Shown here in pieces: positions 24,619 through 33,359 of a stretch of 35,800 bases of DNA (the stretch's first letter is position 1; each line of letters opens with the position of its first letter). The notes under the pieces were generated by a model. That model did not search any database. It saw only the letters and a list, made by a program, of their open reading frames with translations, and had not been told where the DNA came from. This stretch comes from JAADHG01 sp964418645 (GTDB taxonomy: Bacteria; Bacteroidota; Bacteroidia; Flavobacteriales; Flavobacteriaceae): assembly GCA_964418645.1 (NCBI GenBank), contig CAYQME010000022.1:1-35800 (forward strand), in the 5' to 3' direction. Position numbers and translations under genes: made by a program.

Positions 24619-25773
24619 ATGAATTACTTTTCTTCAAACTTTAAATTAGGTATTCTAGGTGGTGGCCAACTAGGGAAAATGCTACTTAATGACACACGGA
24701 AATTTGATATTTACACTTGTATTTTAGACCCTAGTAACGAAGCGCCTTGTAAAATTGGATCCAATGCCTTTTATCAAGGCGATTTAATGGATTATGAAAC
24801 CGTTTATAGCTTTGGAAAAAAAGTTGATGTTTTAACCATTGAAATTGAAAACGTAAATGTTGATGCTTTAGAAAAATTAGAACAGGAAGGGGTTATGGTA
24901 TACCCATCATCAAAAACTTTAAAAACTATACAAAATAAAGCGAAACAAAAGTTGTTTTATGTTGATCATAATTTACCTACTGCACCTTTTACTCGTTATG
25001 CATATAAGGATGAAATATTAACAGCCATTAAACACGAAGTTTTAAATTTTCCTTTTGTATGGAAACGTGCTCAATTTGGTTATGATGGCACTGGCGTAAA
25101 AGTTGTACGATCTCATTCGGACTTACATAATCTTCCAAATGTAGAATGCATTGTAGAAGATCTTATTCCATTTAAAAATGAATTGGCTGTAATCGTTTCT
25201 AGAAATGTAAAAGGAGAGGTTAAAGTATACCCAATAGTAGAAATGGAATTTCACCCAGAAGCAAACCAAGTAGAATATGTAATCTGTCCTGCAAGAGTGA
25301 GTAAAGAAGTGGCTCTAAAAGCTGAGCTTATTGCTTTAAAAACTTCAGCAGCTTTTGAGCATGTTGGTCTTTTAGCCGTTGAAATGTTTCAAACTGAAGA
25401 TGATGAAATTTTAATTAACGAAGTAGCTCCAAGACCCCACAATTCAGGACATCACACCATTGAATCTAATTACACATCTCAATTTGAACAACATCTGCGC
25501 GCTATTTTAAATCTACCTTTAGGAAAAACCGATAGTAAAGTTGGTGGAATAATGGTAAATTTGGTTGGTGCTGAAGAATATTCAGGTGATGTTGTTTACG
25601 AACATATTGAAGACATCATGAAAATGGAAGGTGTAACTCCACACATTTATGGAAAAAAAAAAACACGTCCTTTTAGAAAAATGGGGCATGTAACAATAGT
25701 GCACAAAGATTTAAAAGAGGCTCGTAAAATAGCAGAAGCTGTTAAACAAAAAATTAAAGTTATAAGTAAATAA
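24619..25773 (+). CDS. purK: 5-(carboxyamino)imidazole ribonucleotide synthase (PurK)
   Basis: PurK is an ATP-grasp enzyme that makes N5-carboxyaminoimidazole ribonucleotide from AIR, bicarbonate and ATP in de novo purine synthesis. I use the ATG at 24619 (384 residues), since the conserved N-terminus is LGILGGGQLGKMLL; a GTG at 24604 would add five residues. Other landmarks are TIEIENVNVDALEKLE, PFVWKRAQFGYDGTGVKV, VEDLIPFKNELAVIVSR, the metal-binding NEVAPRPHNSGHHTIE, and GHVTIVHKD near the end. purE starts 2 bases after the stop. Confidence 0.95.
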   Translation: MNYFSSNFKLGILGGGQLGKMLLNDTRKFDIYTCILDPSNEAPCKIGSNAFYQGDLMDYETVYSFGKKVDVLTIEIENVNVDALEKLEQEGVMVYPSSKTLKTIQNKAKQKLFYVDHNLPTAPFTRYAYKDEILTAIKHEVLNFPFVWKRAQFGYDGTGVKVVRSHSDLHNLPNVECIVEDLIPFKNELAVIVSRNVKGEVKVYPIVEMEFHPEANQVEYVICPARVSKEVALKAELIALKTSAAFEHVGLLAVEMFQTEDDEILINEVAPRPHNSGHHTIESNYTSQFEQHLRAILNLPLGKTDSKVGGIMVNLVGAEEYSGDVVYEHIEDIMKMEGVTPHIYGKKKTRPFRKMGHVTIVHKDLKEARKIAEAVKQKIKVISK

Positions 25774-25775
25774 AT

Positions 25776-26261
25776 ATGGCACAAGTAGGTATAATTATGG
25801 GAAGTAGTAGTGACCTTCCTGTTATGCAAGAAGCAATAGATATATTAAAAGGCTTTGATATTGAAGTTGAAGTTGATATTGTTTCTGCTCACAGAACTCC
25901 AGAGAAAATGTTTGATTATGGTAAAGAAGCCCACAAGCGAGGTGTAAAAGTCATTATTGCAGGAGCTGGAGGAGCAGCACATTTACCTGGGATGATAGCT
26001 GCGTTATCTCCTCTTCCAGTTATCGGTGTTCCCATTAAATCTAGAAATTCTATTGACGGTTGGGACTCTGTACTCTCCATTTTACAAATGCCTGGAGGTG
26101 TCCCTGTAGCTACTGTTGCACTTGATGGTGCTAAAAACGCAGGTGTTTTAGCCACTCAAATTATTGGCACTTCAGACACTTGTGTTTTAGACAAGGTATT
26201 GATATATAAAGAAGGCTTAAAAACTAAAGTTATTGATGCTGCTAACACTATAAAACAATAA
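25776..26261 (+). CDS. purE: 5-(carboxyamino)imidazole ribonucleotide mutase (PurE)
   Basis: PurE rearranges N5-CAIR to CAIR, the step after PurK. The product has 161 residues, the normal class I length. Motifs are GIIMGSSSDLPVM (5-17), VSAHRTPEKM (36-45) with the catalytic histidine, AGAGGAAHLPGM (63-74), and GVPIKSRNSIDGWDSVLSIL followed by QMPGGVPVATV. It is co-transcribed with purK; a terminator starts at its stop codon. Confidence 0.96.
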   Translation: MAQVGIIMGSSSDLPVMQEAIDILKGFDIEVEVDIVSAHRTPEKMFDYGKEAHKRGVKVIIAGAGGAAHLPGMIAALSPLPVIGVPIKSRNSIDGWDSVLSILQMPGGVPVATVALDGAKNAGVLATQIIGTSDTCVLDKVLIYKEGLKTKVIDAANTIKQ

Positions 26262-26285
26262 AACCTCGAAGGGAATCGAGGTTTT
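26260..26285 (+). terminator. Terminator of purK-purE
   Basis: AAAACCTCGA (26260-26269) and TCGAGGTTTT (26276-26285) form a perfect 10-bp stem with a 6-base loop. The stem begins in the last two bases of the purE stop codon, and the T-run is part of the right arm. Confidence 0.8.
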
Positions 26286-26420
26286 ACAATTGCTATTAAT
26301 CAACTATTCTTTTTTGAGTTAAAAAACTCTTTAAAAAAATAATGGCGAATGTAAATAAATTTTTATTATAAACAACTTTTTGTTAACTATTATTCATAAA
26401 ATCAATACATTAGAAAGAGA

Positions 26421-26451
26421 TAACCTACGTGTTTCATTAAAATGTAGGTTA
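26421..26451. promoter_or_regulatory. Hairpin in the leader of the M3 peptidase gene
   Basis: TAACCTAC (26421-26428) and GTAGGTTA (26444-26451) form an 8-bp stem around a 15-base loop, 40 bases before the M3 peptidase start. It could be an operator or leader structure; function unknown. Confidence 0.35.
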
Positions 26452-26491
26452 ACTATTTGTTCTAATTTTAAATAACTACTTACACTATAAA

Positions 26492-28525
26492 ATGAATCCT
26501 TTAAATCAACACTTTTCTACACCATATAATACTGCCCCTTTTTCAAAAATTAAAAGCGAAAATTTTCTTCCTGCATTTAAAAAAGCTATTATAAAAGCTA
26601 AAGCTGAAATTGACGCTATTGTAAATAATCCAGACACTCCAAATTTTGAAAATACACTTGAAGCTTTAGATTTTTCTGGACAAGAGTTAAATAGAATATC
26701 AAGTATCTTTTTTAATTTAAACTCAGCCGAAACTAATAATGCTATTCAAAAAATAGCACAAGATGTATCGCCGTTGCTCTCTGAGTTCAGCAATGATATT
26801 GCTTTAAATGAGAAACTATTCCAACGTGTTAAAGCTGTTTATAATTTAAAAGACACTTTAGATTTAACCGAAGAACAGAAAACGTTACTCGTTACTAATT
26901 ATAAAAATTTTTCAAGAAACGGTGCCAATTTACCAGAAGATAAAAAAGAAAAACTTCGCAAAATTGATAAACAGTTAAGCCAATTAAAATTAAAATTTGG
27001 AGAACATGTTTTATCTGAAACCAACAATTTCGAAATGCTAATCACAAATGAGAGTGATTTGTCTGGTTTACCAGATGGTGCTAAAGAAGCCGCTAAACAG
27101 TTAGCAGAATCTAAGCAAAAAAAAGGTTGGTTATTTACTCTAGATTACCCAAGTTATATCCCTTTTATGACCTACGCAGACAATAGAGAGTTACGCAAAA
27201 CCTTATCGTTGGCTTTTGGTAGTAAAGCCTTTAAAGGGGACGCCTTAGACAACCAAGATATTGTACTTAAAATCGTAAAACTTCGTTATGAGAGAGCACT
27301 ACTTTTAGGTTATAAAACCCATGCTCATTTTATATTGGAAGAACGTATGGCAAAAACCCCAGAAAAAGTTCAAGAATTTTTAAATGAACTGCTTGAAAAA
27401 GCAAAACCAGCCGCTGAACGTGAATTTGATAATCTTCAAGATTTTGTAAAAGAATTAGATGGGATTGATAACCTTCAAAAATGGGACTCCGCTTATTACA
27501 CTGAAAAATTAAAACAAAAATTATTTAGTCTTGATGATGAACAGTTAAAACCCTATTTTAAATTAGAAAATGTTATTCAAGGAGTATTTAATGTTGCTAA
27601 TAAACTATACGATCTCAATTTTGAAGAAATACATGATATAGACACATACCACAACGATGTTTTAACCTATAAAGTTACAGATGAAAATCGAAAATTAGTT
27701 TCTATTTTTTATGCTGATTTTTTTCCAAGATCAGGAAAACGAAATGGAGCGTGGATGACTTCATTTAAATCTCAATACATTAAAGATGGAAAAAACGAAC
27801 GCCCACACATATCAATAGTTTGCAACTTTACTAAACCAACAAAAAGCAAACCTTCCCTCCTTACCTTTAACGAAGTTACCACCCTATTTCACGAATTTGG
27901 TCATGCCCTTCATGGTATATTAGCAAACACCAAATATCAAAGTTTATCTGGCACTAGTGTGCATTGGGATTTTGTAGAATTGCCAAGTCAAATTTTAGAA
28001 AATTGGTGTTACGAAAAAGACGCTTTAGAGGGCTTTGCAAAACACTATGAAACAGGGGAAATCATTCCTATGGAATTGATTAAAAAAATTAAAGAGTCAT
28101 CAACATTTCACGAAGGCATGCAAACCTTGCGTCAACTAAATTTTGGATTATTAGATATGAGTTGGCATGGAAAAGATCCTAAAAATATTAAAGATGTAAA
28201 ACAACATGAAATTAATACCTTTAAGGACACACAACTATATCCTGATGTTGCAGAGAACTGTATGAGTACTGCTTTTTCGCATATTTTTCAAGGCGGTTAT
28301 TCGTCGGGTTACTATAGTTATAAATGGGCTGAAGTGTTAGATGCTGATGCATTTGAATATTTTGCTGAAGAAGGTATTTTTAATAAAACCGTTGCCAATA
28401 AATTTAAAGAAAATGTGTTAAGTAAAGGTGGTACAGAAGATCCAATGGTACTTTACAAACGTTTTAGAGGGCAAGAACCAAAACCTGATGCTTTATTGAA
28501 ACGTGCTGGATTGATTGAAAAATAA
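26492..28525 (+). CDS. M3-family metallopeptidase (peptidyl-dipeptidase Dcp / oligopeptidase A type)
   Basis: This zinc peptidase of 677 residues degrades short peptides. The zinc site is FHEFGHALHG, with His467, Glu468 and His471, and the third ligand Glu496 in HWDFVELPSQ. Other family landmarks are PLLTFN..EVTTLFHEFG, FYADFFPRSGKRNGAWM and the C-terminal FSHIFQGGYSSGYYSYKWAEVLDAD. It starts MNPLNQHFSTPYNTAPF, typical of the Dcp/OpdA group, with no signal peptide, so it is probably cytoplasmic. Dcp and OpdA are hard to separate by eye, so I give no symbol. It stands alone after the purE terminator. Confidence 0.92.
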   Translation: MNPLNQHFSTPYNTAPFSKIKSENFLPAFKKAIIKAKAEIDAIVNNPDTPNFENTLEALDFSGQELNRISSIFFNLNSAETNNAIQKIAQDVSPLLSEFSNDIALNEKLFQRVKAVYNLKDTLDLTEEQKTLLVTNYKNFSRNGANLPEDKKEKLRKIDKQLSQLKLKFGEHVLSETNNFEMLITNESDLSGLPDGAKEAAKQLAESKQKKGWLFTLDYPSYIPFMTYADNRELRKTLSLAFGSKAFKGDALDNQDIVLKIVKLRYERALLLGYKTHAHFILEERMAKTPEKVQEFLNELLEKAKPAAEREFDNLQDFVKELDGIDNLQKWDSAYYTEKLKQKLFSLDDEQLKPYFKLENVIQGVFNVANKLYDLNFEEIHDIDTYHNDVLTYKVTDENRKLVSIFYADFFPRSGKRNGAWMTSFKSQYIKDGKNERPHISIVCNFTKPTKSKPSLLTFNEVTTLFHEFGHALHGILANTKYQSLSGTSVHWDFVELPSQILENWCYEKDALEGFAKHYETGEIIPMELIKKIKESSTFHEGMQTLRQLNFGLLDMSWHGKDPKNIKDVKQHEINTFKDTQLYPDVAENCMSTAFSHIFQGGYSSGYYSYKWAEVLDADAFEYFAEEGIFNKTVANKFKENVLSKGGTEDPMVLYKRFRGQEPKPDALLKRAGLIEK

Positions 28526-28600
28526 TCTTACAAGTAAATTCAATTTAACTAGGTTAATTTTAAATTTATCATAAAATCTTTACAAGTCGTCTTTTTATGC

Positions 28601-28608
28601 TATTTTTG
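28601..28608 (+). promoter_or_regulatory. -7-like box of the sigma factor gene
   Basis: TATTTTTG matches the TAnnTTTG consensus exactly and ends 24 bases before the ATG at 28633. No TTG sits at the -33 position. Confidence 0.35.
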
Positions 28609-28632
28609 AAACTCTAAAACAAAAACACTATA

Positions 28633-29187
28633 ATGTCAAACCGTCAAATAAATCCAAATAAATGGATAGATTTGTATTCCGATTACTTATTCAATTACAC
28701 CATAACGAGAGTTAAGGATAGAGTTACTGCACAAGATTTAGTACAGGATACTTTTTTTGCTGGTTTAAAATCTATGAAGAATTTTAAAGGAGAAGCTAGT
28801 GAACGCACATGGCTTATTTCTATTTTAAAACGAAAAATTATTGACCATTATAGAAAAATAAATTCTAAAAAAGGAAAAGCAGAAATTAGAGTAAACTTTA
28901 ATAGTGATACTGATAATGAAGGCGACTGGATTGAGCAACGCGTTGCAGATCCATTTGATAAAACCGCTGAAAACAATCTTGAAAATACAGAGTTGGGATT
29001 GGCAATTCATAATTGCATGAGCAAATTACCAGAAAAGCAAGTCCGAATTTTTAAAATGAAAACTGTTTTGGGTTATGAAACTGAAACCATATGTAATGAA
29101 TTGAATATTACGGCGTCTAACCTTTGGGTAATTATACATAGAGCGAGAACTGCACTAGCCTCTTGTTTAGAAAAAAATTGGTTTTAA
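28633..29187 (+). CDS. ECF-type sigma-70 family RNA polymerase sigma factor
   Basis: This 184-residue protein has only sigma regions 2 and 4, as ECF sigma factors do. Region 2 spans about 12-78 (YLFNYTITRVKDRVTAQDLV, QDTFFAGLKSMKNFKGEASE, RTWLISILKRKIIDHYRK). An acidic linker (DTDNEGDWIEQ) follows, and region 4 lies at about 125-184 (MSKLPEKQVRIFKMKTVLGY, ETETICNELNITASNLWVII, HRARTALASCLEKNWF). It starts 107 bases after the M3 peptidase and is followed 9 bases later by a small zinc-finger-type protein, probably its regulator. Its target genes are not visible here. Confidence 0.9.
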   Translation: MSNRQINPNKWIDLYSDYLFNYTITRVKDRVTAQDLVQDTFFAGLKSMKNFKGEASERTWLISILKRKIIDHYRKINSKKGKAEIRVNFNSDTDNEGDWIEQRVADPFDKTAENNLENTELGLAIHNCMSKLPEKQVRIFKMKTVLGYETETICNELNITASNLWVIIHRARTALASCLEKNWF

Positions 29188-29196
29188 AATTGTGTA

Positions 29197-29457
29197 ATGA
29201 GTAAAAAAAATAAAATGTTAATATCATGTGATGAAGCAAATCATAATTGTGACAAATCGCAATATAATGAAGCTACTTTATGGGAGAAAATAAAACTCAA
29301 TATTCACTTATTATATTGTAAAGCATGCAGAAAGTACTCTAAAAACAATGCAAAACTTACAAAAATAATGAATAACTCTAAATTGGATTATTTAAAAACA
29401 TCTGAAAAAGAAATTTTAAAAAGAAACTTTAAAGAAGAGTTATCTAAAAACAATTAA
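29197..29457 (+). CDS. Small zinc-finger protein, likely anti-sigma factor of the ECF sigma
   Basis: An 86-residue soluble protein follows the sigma factor by 9 bases. NIHLLYCKACRKY contains His37-x3-Cys41-xx-Cys44, the HxxxCxxC zinc signature of ZAS-type anti-sigma factors. A second group, Cys11/His16/Cys18 (CDEANHNC), lies upstream. There is no transmembrane helix or C-terminal sensor domain, so it would act in the cytoplasm, perhaps by direct redox or metal sensing. The anti-sigma role rests on the motif and on its neighbour. It converges on the UbiA-like gene with a shared TTAA at 29454-29457. Confidence 0.75.
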   Translation: MSKKNKMLISCDEANHNCDKSQYNEATLWEKIKLNIHLLYCKACRKYSKNNAKLTKIMNNSKLDYLKTSEKEILKRNFKEELSKNN

Positions 29458-30287
29458 GTTAAATACAAAGTTAAAACCATCCAAATAATTGGAATCCCTT
29501 CTACCCAAAATGAACTGTAATACTTTTGACGCTTTATATTACTAAAAAGAAGAAAACCTAACATTAATACTGTAATTATAAGCACAATCATTGTCTTAGA
29601 CTCTGAAGTGTTATCCTTCAAAAACTCCATCAAAACAAATAATATCAATAAAACTATTCCAATAATTTTAGTTTTTTTAATACCAATTTTTTGAGGTACT
29701 GTTGATAATTTCAAACTATCAAATTGCATATCTCTAATTTCAAAAGGAAGCATTGCTACAAAAACAAATAAATACCTTTGAAACACAGTAATAATTACAT
29801 CACTATCTATTGCATAATCTTCATTAATCAACGGAATAACAACCGTCGTAATCGCCCAAACAAAGGCAATAACATAAATTTTTAAACCACTTATAGCTCG
29901 TAAATTTTTATTCTTGTCTAAGAAGTATTTTTTTGGTAAAAACGGAATAGCATATAAAAATGTAACCATTCCCAATCCGGCTAAATAGAGTAGTGTTTTA
30001 GTTTCTAACTTAAGTGTAAAATAACAAAGTCCTAAAAAAGATAAAAACGAAAATATCTGAATGTACTTTAACCAAGGTGCTAATTTCCTATGATGAAATT
30101 TTGCCAAACCAAAATATTTCACAAAATTGTATCCTGTTATAGTTGCAAAAAATGTAAAATAAATAAGGTTTAATTCAACGCCAACATTAAAATCCGCTAA
30201 GGTAATCCATGATAAGCAACATACCGCTAGTGCTACATGAATACTACTATTAAGATAAAAATCGAAAAGACGTTTTATAAATTGCAT
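29454..30287 (-). CDS. UbiA-superfamily-like integral membrane protein
   Basis: This 277-residue protein has eight or nine predicted membrane helices. TFLYAIPFLP (109-118) and a second-half segment EIRDMQFD..TVPQKIGIKKTK (183-206) resemble UbiA-family prenyltransferases, in which D-x3-D followed by a threonine-rich TLPxxxG contacts the prenyl diphosphate. Asp186 and Asp190 are present. The first Asp-rich motif, normally NDxxDxxxD, is here YNFVKYFG (Asn54 kept, aspartates lost), so prenyltransferase activity is doubtful. It may be a UbiA-like protein of different function. No partner gene is adjacent in its direction. Confidence 0.6.
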   Translation of the reverse strand: MQFIKRLFDFYLNSSIHVALAVCCLSWITLADFNVGVELNLIYFTFFATITGYNFVKYFGLAKFHHRKLAPWLKYIQIFSFLSFLGLCYFTLKLETKTLLYLAGLGMVTFLYAIPFLPKKYFLDKNKNLRAISGLKIYVIAFVWAITTVVIPLINEDYAIDSDVIITVFQRYLFVFVAMLPFEIRDMQFDSLKLSTVPQKIGIKKTKIIGIVLLILFVLMEFLKDNTSESKTMIVLIITVLMLGFLLFSNIKRQKYYSSFWVEGIPIIWMVLTLYLT

Positions 30288-30373
30288 AACACAAAAATAA
30301 TCAAACTGTTAATAACAGAAATAATTGGTTAAAAACTTTCAATATTGGTAAGCTAAAAACACTATTATTTGTT

Positions 30374-30381
30374 TAATTTTG
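30374..30381 (+). promoter_or_regulatory. -7-like box of gcvP
   Basis: TAATTTTG matches TAnnTTTG exactly and ends 26 bases before the gcvP ATG. The nearest TTG (30345-30347) is 26 bases upstream, longer than the usual spacing. Confidence 0.35.
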
Positions 30382-30407
30382 CGCTTTAAAATTTACAATA
30401 ACACAAC

Positions 30408-33257
30408 ATGAATACTGATGCTTTCTCACTACGTCATATTGGTCCAAGAGAAAATGACCATAAAGAAATGCTTAAGGTTATAGGGGCAGATTCTATAGAC
30501 CAACTTATTTCTGAAACTATTCCTAATAATATTCGTTTAAATAAAGCTCTTAACCTAGATGCTGCTATGAGCGAACAAGAATATCTAGAACATAGTCATA
30601 CGCTAGCTTCTAAAAACAAGGTACATAAATCGTATATAGGTCTTGGTTATCATCCAACCAATCTACCTGCAGTTATTCAACGTAATATTTTAGAAAACCC
30701 AGGATGGTATACAGCTTACACACCATATCAAGCTGAAATTGCTCAAGGTCGTTTAGAAGCACTATTAAATTTCCAAACCATGATTACCAATCTTACAGGA
30801 ATGGAAATAGCTAATGCTTCTCTTTTAGATGAAAGCACTGCAGCAGCCGAAGCTATGGCGTTACTTTTTGCAGTTCGCGAAAGACAACAAAAGAAAGATA
30901 ATGTTATTAAATTCTTTGTGTCTGACGACGTTTTACTACAAACCTTATCTTTACTACAAACACGTTCAAAACCATTAGGTGTAGAACTTGTTGTTGGCAA
31001 CCACGACACTTTTAATTTTTCATCAGAATATTTTGGTGCTTTATTACAATATCCTGGAAAATCAGGACAAATTCATAACATTGCCGAATTTATTTCAAAA
31101 GCAAATACCTCACAAATAAAGGTAGCTGTAGCTGCCGATATTTTAAGCTTGGTGAAATTAGAAGCTCCAGGTAAATTTGGCGCCGATATAGTTTTAGGAA
31201 CTACACAGCGTTTTGGAATTCCAATGGGTTTTGGTGGTCCTCACGCAGCCTATTTTGCTACCAAAGAAGACTATAAACGTCATATTCCTGGTCGTATCAT
31301 TGGCATAACCAAAGATACCAATGGTAACCGTGCACTTCGTATGGCATTGCAAACGCGCGAACAGCATATAAAACGAGATAGAGCCACATCAAATATATGT
31401 ACAGCACAAGTATTACTAGCTGTTATGGCAGGAATGTATGCTGTTTATCATGGCCCAAAAGGTTTAGAATATATTGCTGATAAAGTCCATAATGCGACCT
31501 CAACATTGGCTAATGCATTAGAACAATTAGGATTAATACAAACAAATACATCCTATTTTGACACTCTTCAAATTAAAGCAGATGTTTCAAAAGTAAAAAG
31601 TATTGCTGAAGCAAATGGTGTCAATTTTTATTATCCTGATACTGAAACAGTTTCAATATCAATAAACGAGACCACTTCTATTAAGGATATTAATACTATC
31701 GTTTCTATTTTTGCAATAGCTCTAGAAAAAGAAACTATTGTTATTTCTTCAATTAAAGAGTACAATAATATAAGTGAAAATGCTAAAAGAGCTACACCAT
31801 TTTTAGAAAATGCTATTTTTAATACTTACCATTCCGAAACGGAATTAATGCGTTACATTAAGAAATTAGAACGCAAAGATTTATCCTTAAATCACTCTAT
31901 GATTTCTTTGGGTTCTTGTACTATGAAACTCAATGCTGCTGCAGAAATGTTACCTTTAAGTTGGGCAAACTGGGGAAATATACATCCTTTTACACCAAGT
32001 AGTCAGATAGAAGGGTATTTGTATGTCCTGAAAAAACTTGAAGATCAGCTTACTGAAATCACGGGTTTTGCAGCAACATCTTTACAGCCAAATTCTGGCG
32101 CACAAGGCGAATATACTGGACTTATGGTTATTAAAGCGTATCATGAATCTCGTAATGAAGGTCATCGAAACATTTGTTTAATTCCATCATCGGCACATGG
32201 TACTAACCCTGCAAGTGCTGTCATGGCTGGAATGAAGGTTGTTGTTACCAAATCAACCGAAGAAGGTAATATTGATGTTAATGACTTACGTGAAAAAGCG
32301 CTTTTACATAAAGATAATCTTGCTGCATTGATGGTAACATATCCTTCAACACACGGTGTATTTGAATCTGCAATTAAAGATATTACTAAAATTATTCATG
32401 ATAATGGCGGTCAAGTCTATATGGATGGTGCAAATATGAATGCTCAAGTAGGATTAACCAATCCTGGAAATATTGGTGCTGATGTTTGTCATTTAAATTT
32501 ACACAAAACATTTGCAATACCTCATGGAGGTGGAGGTCCAGGAGTTGGACCAATTTGTGTTGCAGAACAACTGGTTCCGTTTTTACCAGGAAATCCTGTT
32601 GTAAAAGTTGGTGGTGAACATGCCATTTCAGCTATTTCGGCGGCGCCATATGGCTCAGCTTTGGTTTGCTTAATCTCTTATGGTTATATATGTATGTTAG
32701 GTGTTGAAGGGCTAACCGAATCTACCAAAGTAGCAATTCTTAATGCAAACTATATTAAAGAGCGTTTGCAAGGACATTTTGATACCTTGTATTCAGGCGA
32801 AAGAGGAAGAGCTGCTCATGAAATGATTGTAGATTGCAGACCATTTAAGGATAACGGTATAGAGGTTGGTGACATAGCAAAACGATTAATGGACTATGGT
32901 TTCCATGCACCAACAGTATCTTTTCCAGTAGCAGGCACTTTAATGATAGAGCCTACTGAAAGTGAAAGTAAAGAAGAATTAGATCGTTTTTGTGATGCTA
33001 TGATTTCAATTAGAGAAGAAATTAAAAATACTACAAAAGATAATCCTAATAATGTGCTTAAAAATGCACCACATACTCTAGCTATGTTAACAGCTAGCAA
33101 TTGGGATTTTCCGTATACTAGAGAAACTGCGGCTTTTCCGGTAGACTATATTGAAGATAATAAATTCTGGCCAAGTGTAAGACGTGTTGATGATGCTTAT
33201 GGCGATAGAAACCTAATTTGTACTTGTGCGCCTATTGAAGACTTTATGGAAGTTTAA
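30408..33257 (+). CDS. gcvP: Glycine dehydrogenase (decarboxylating), P-protein of the glycine cleavage system
   Basis: GcvP is the pyridoxal-phosphate enzyme that decarboxylates glycine and passes the aminomethyl group to lipoylated GcvH. At 949 residues it is the full-length single-chain form (both halves fused). It starts FSLRHIGPRENDHKEMLKVI. The N-terminal half has YTPYQAEIAQGRLEALLNFQ and LDESTAAAEAMAL. The C-terminal half has the PLP lysine Lys700 in LNLHKTFAIPHGGGGPG, with SLGSCTMKLNAA and ALMVTYPSTHGVFE before it. GcvT and GcvH are not in the window, so the cleavage system is dispersed. No glycine riboswitch is visible upstream. Confidence 0.97.
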   Translation: MNTDAFSLRHIGPRENDHKEMLKVIGADSIDQLISETIPNNIRLNKALNLDAAMSEQEYLEHSHTLASKNKVHKSYIGLGYHPTNLPAVIQRNILENPGWYTAYTPYQAEIAQGRLEALLNFQTMITNLTGMEIANASLLDESTAAAEAMALLFAVRERQQKKDNVIKFFVSDDVLLQTLSLLQTRSKPLGVELVVGNHDTFNFSSEYFGALLQYPGKSGQIHNIAEFISKANTSQIKVAVAADILSLVKLEAPGKFGADIVLGTTQRFGIPMGFGGPHAAYFATKEDYKRHIPGRIIGITKDTNGNRALRMALQTREQHIKRDRATSNICTAQVLLAVMAGMYAVYHGPKGLEYIADKVHNATSTLANALEQLGLIQTNTSYFDTLQIKADVSKVKSIAEANGVNFYYPDTETVSISINETTSIKDINTIVSIFAIALEKETIVISSIKEYNNISENAKRATPFLENAIFNTYHSETELMRYIKKLERKDLSLNHSMISLGSCTMKLNAAAEMLPLSWANWGNIHPFTPSSQIEGYLYVLKKLEDQLTEITGFAATSLQPNSGAQGEYTGLMVIKAYHESRNEGHRNICLIPSSAHGTNPASAVMAGMKVVVTKSTEEGNIDVNDLREKALLHKDNLAALMVTYPSTHGVFESAIKDITKIIHDNGGQVYMDGANMNAQVGLTNPGNIGADVCHLNLHKTFAIPHGGGGPGVGPICVAEQLVPFLPGNPVVKVGGEHAISAISAAPYGSALVCLISYGYICMLGVEGLTESTKVAILNANYIKERLQGHFDTLYSGERGRAAHEMIVDCRPFKDNGIEVGDIAKRLMDYGFHAPTVSFPVAGTLMIEPTESESKEELDRFCDAMISIREEIKNTTKDNPNNVLKNAPHTLAMLTASNWDFPYTRETAAFPVDYIEDNKFWPSVRRVDDAYGDRNLICTCAPIEDFMEV

Positions 33258-33295
33258 TTTTACTTTGAACATCGTAAAATAGAACAAAAACAAAC

Positions 33296-33324
33296 TTGCT
33301 CTTAATTATTTGTAACTATATTTG
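33296..33324 (+). promoter_or_regulatory. Promoter of the KAS III operon
   Basis: TTG (33296-33298), an 18-base spacer and TATATTTG (33317-33324) make a near-ideal Bacteroidota -33/-7 promoter, ending 35 bases before the ATG at 33360. It is the best promoter match in the window. Confidence 0.55.
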
Positions 33325-33359
33325 TTACTTTGTAAATAATAAGAGCAAATTTTCTTTTT

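Noticed and set aside
26310..26338. Second terminator hairpin after purE (GAGTT/AACTC)
   Set aside because: The stem is only 5 bp in a poly-A/T setting and a much better terminator already lies at 26260-26285.
30288..30407. Glycine riboswitch upstream of gcvP
   Set aside because: The 120-base gap is AT-rich and shows none of the paired aptamer structure or conserved purine-rich cores; there is also too little room for the tandem form.
33257..33280. Terminator after gcvP (ATTTTAC/GTAAAAT)
   Set aside because: The stem is 7 AT-rich base pairs with a 10-base loop and no T-run, too weak to call.
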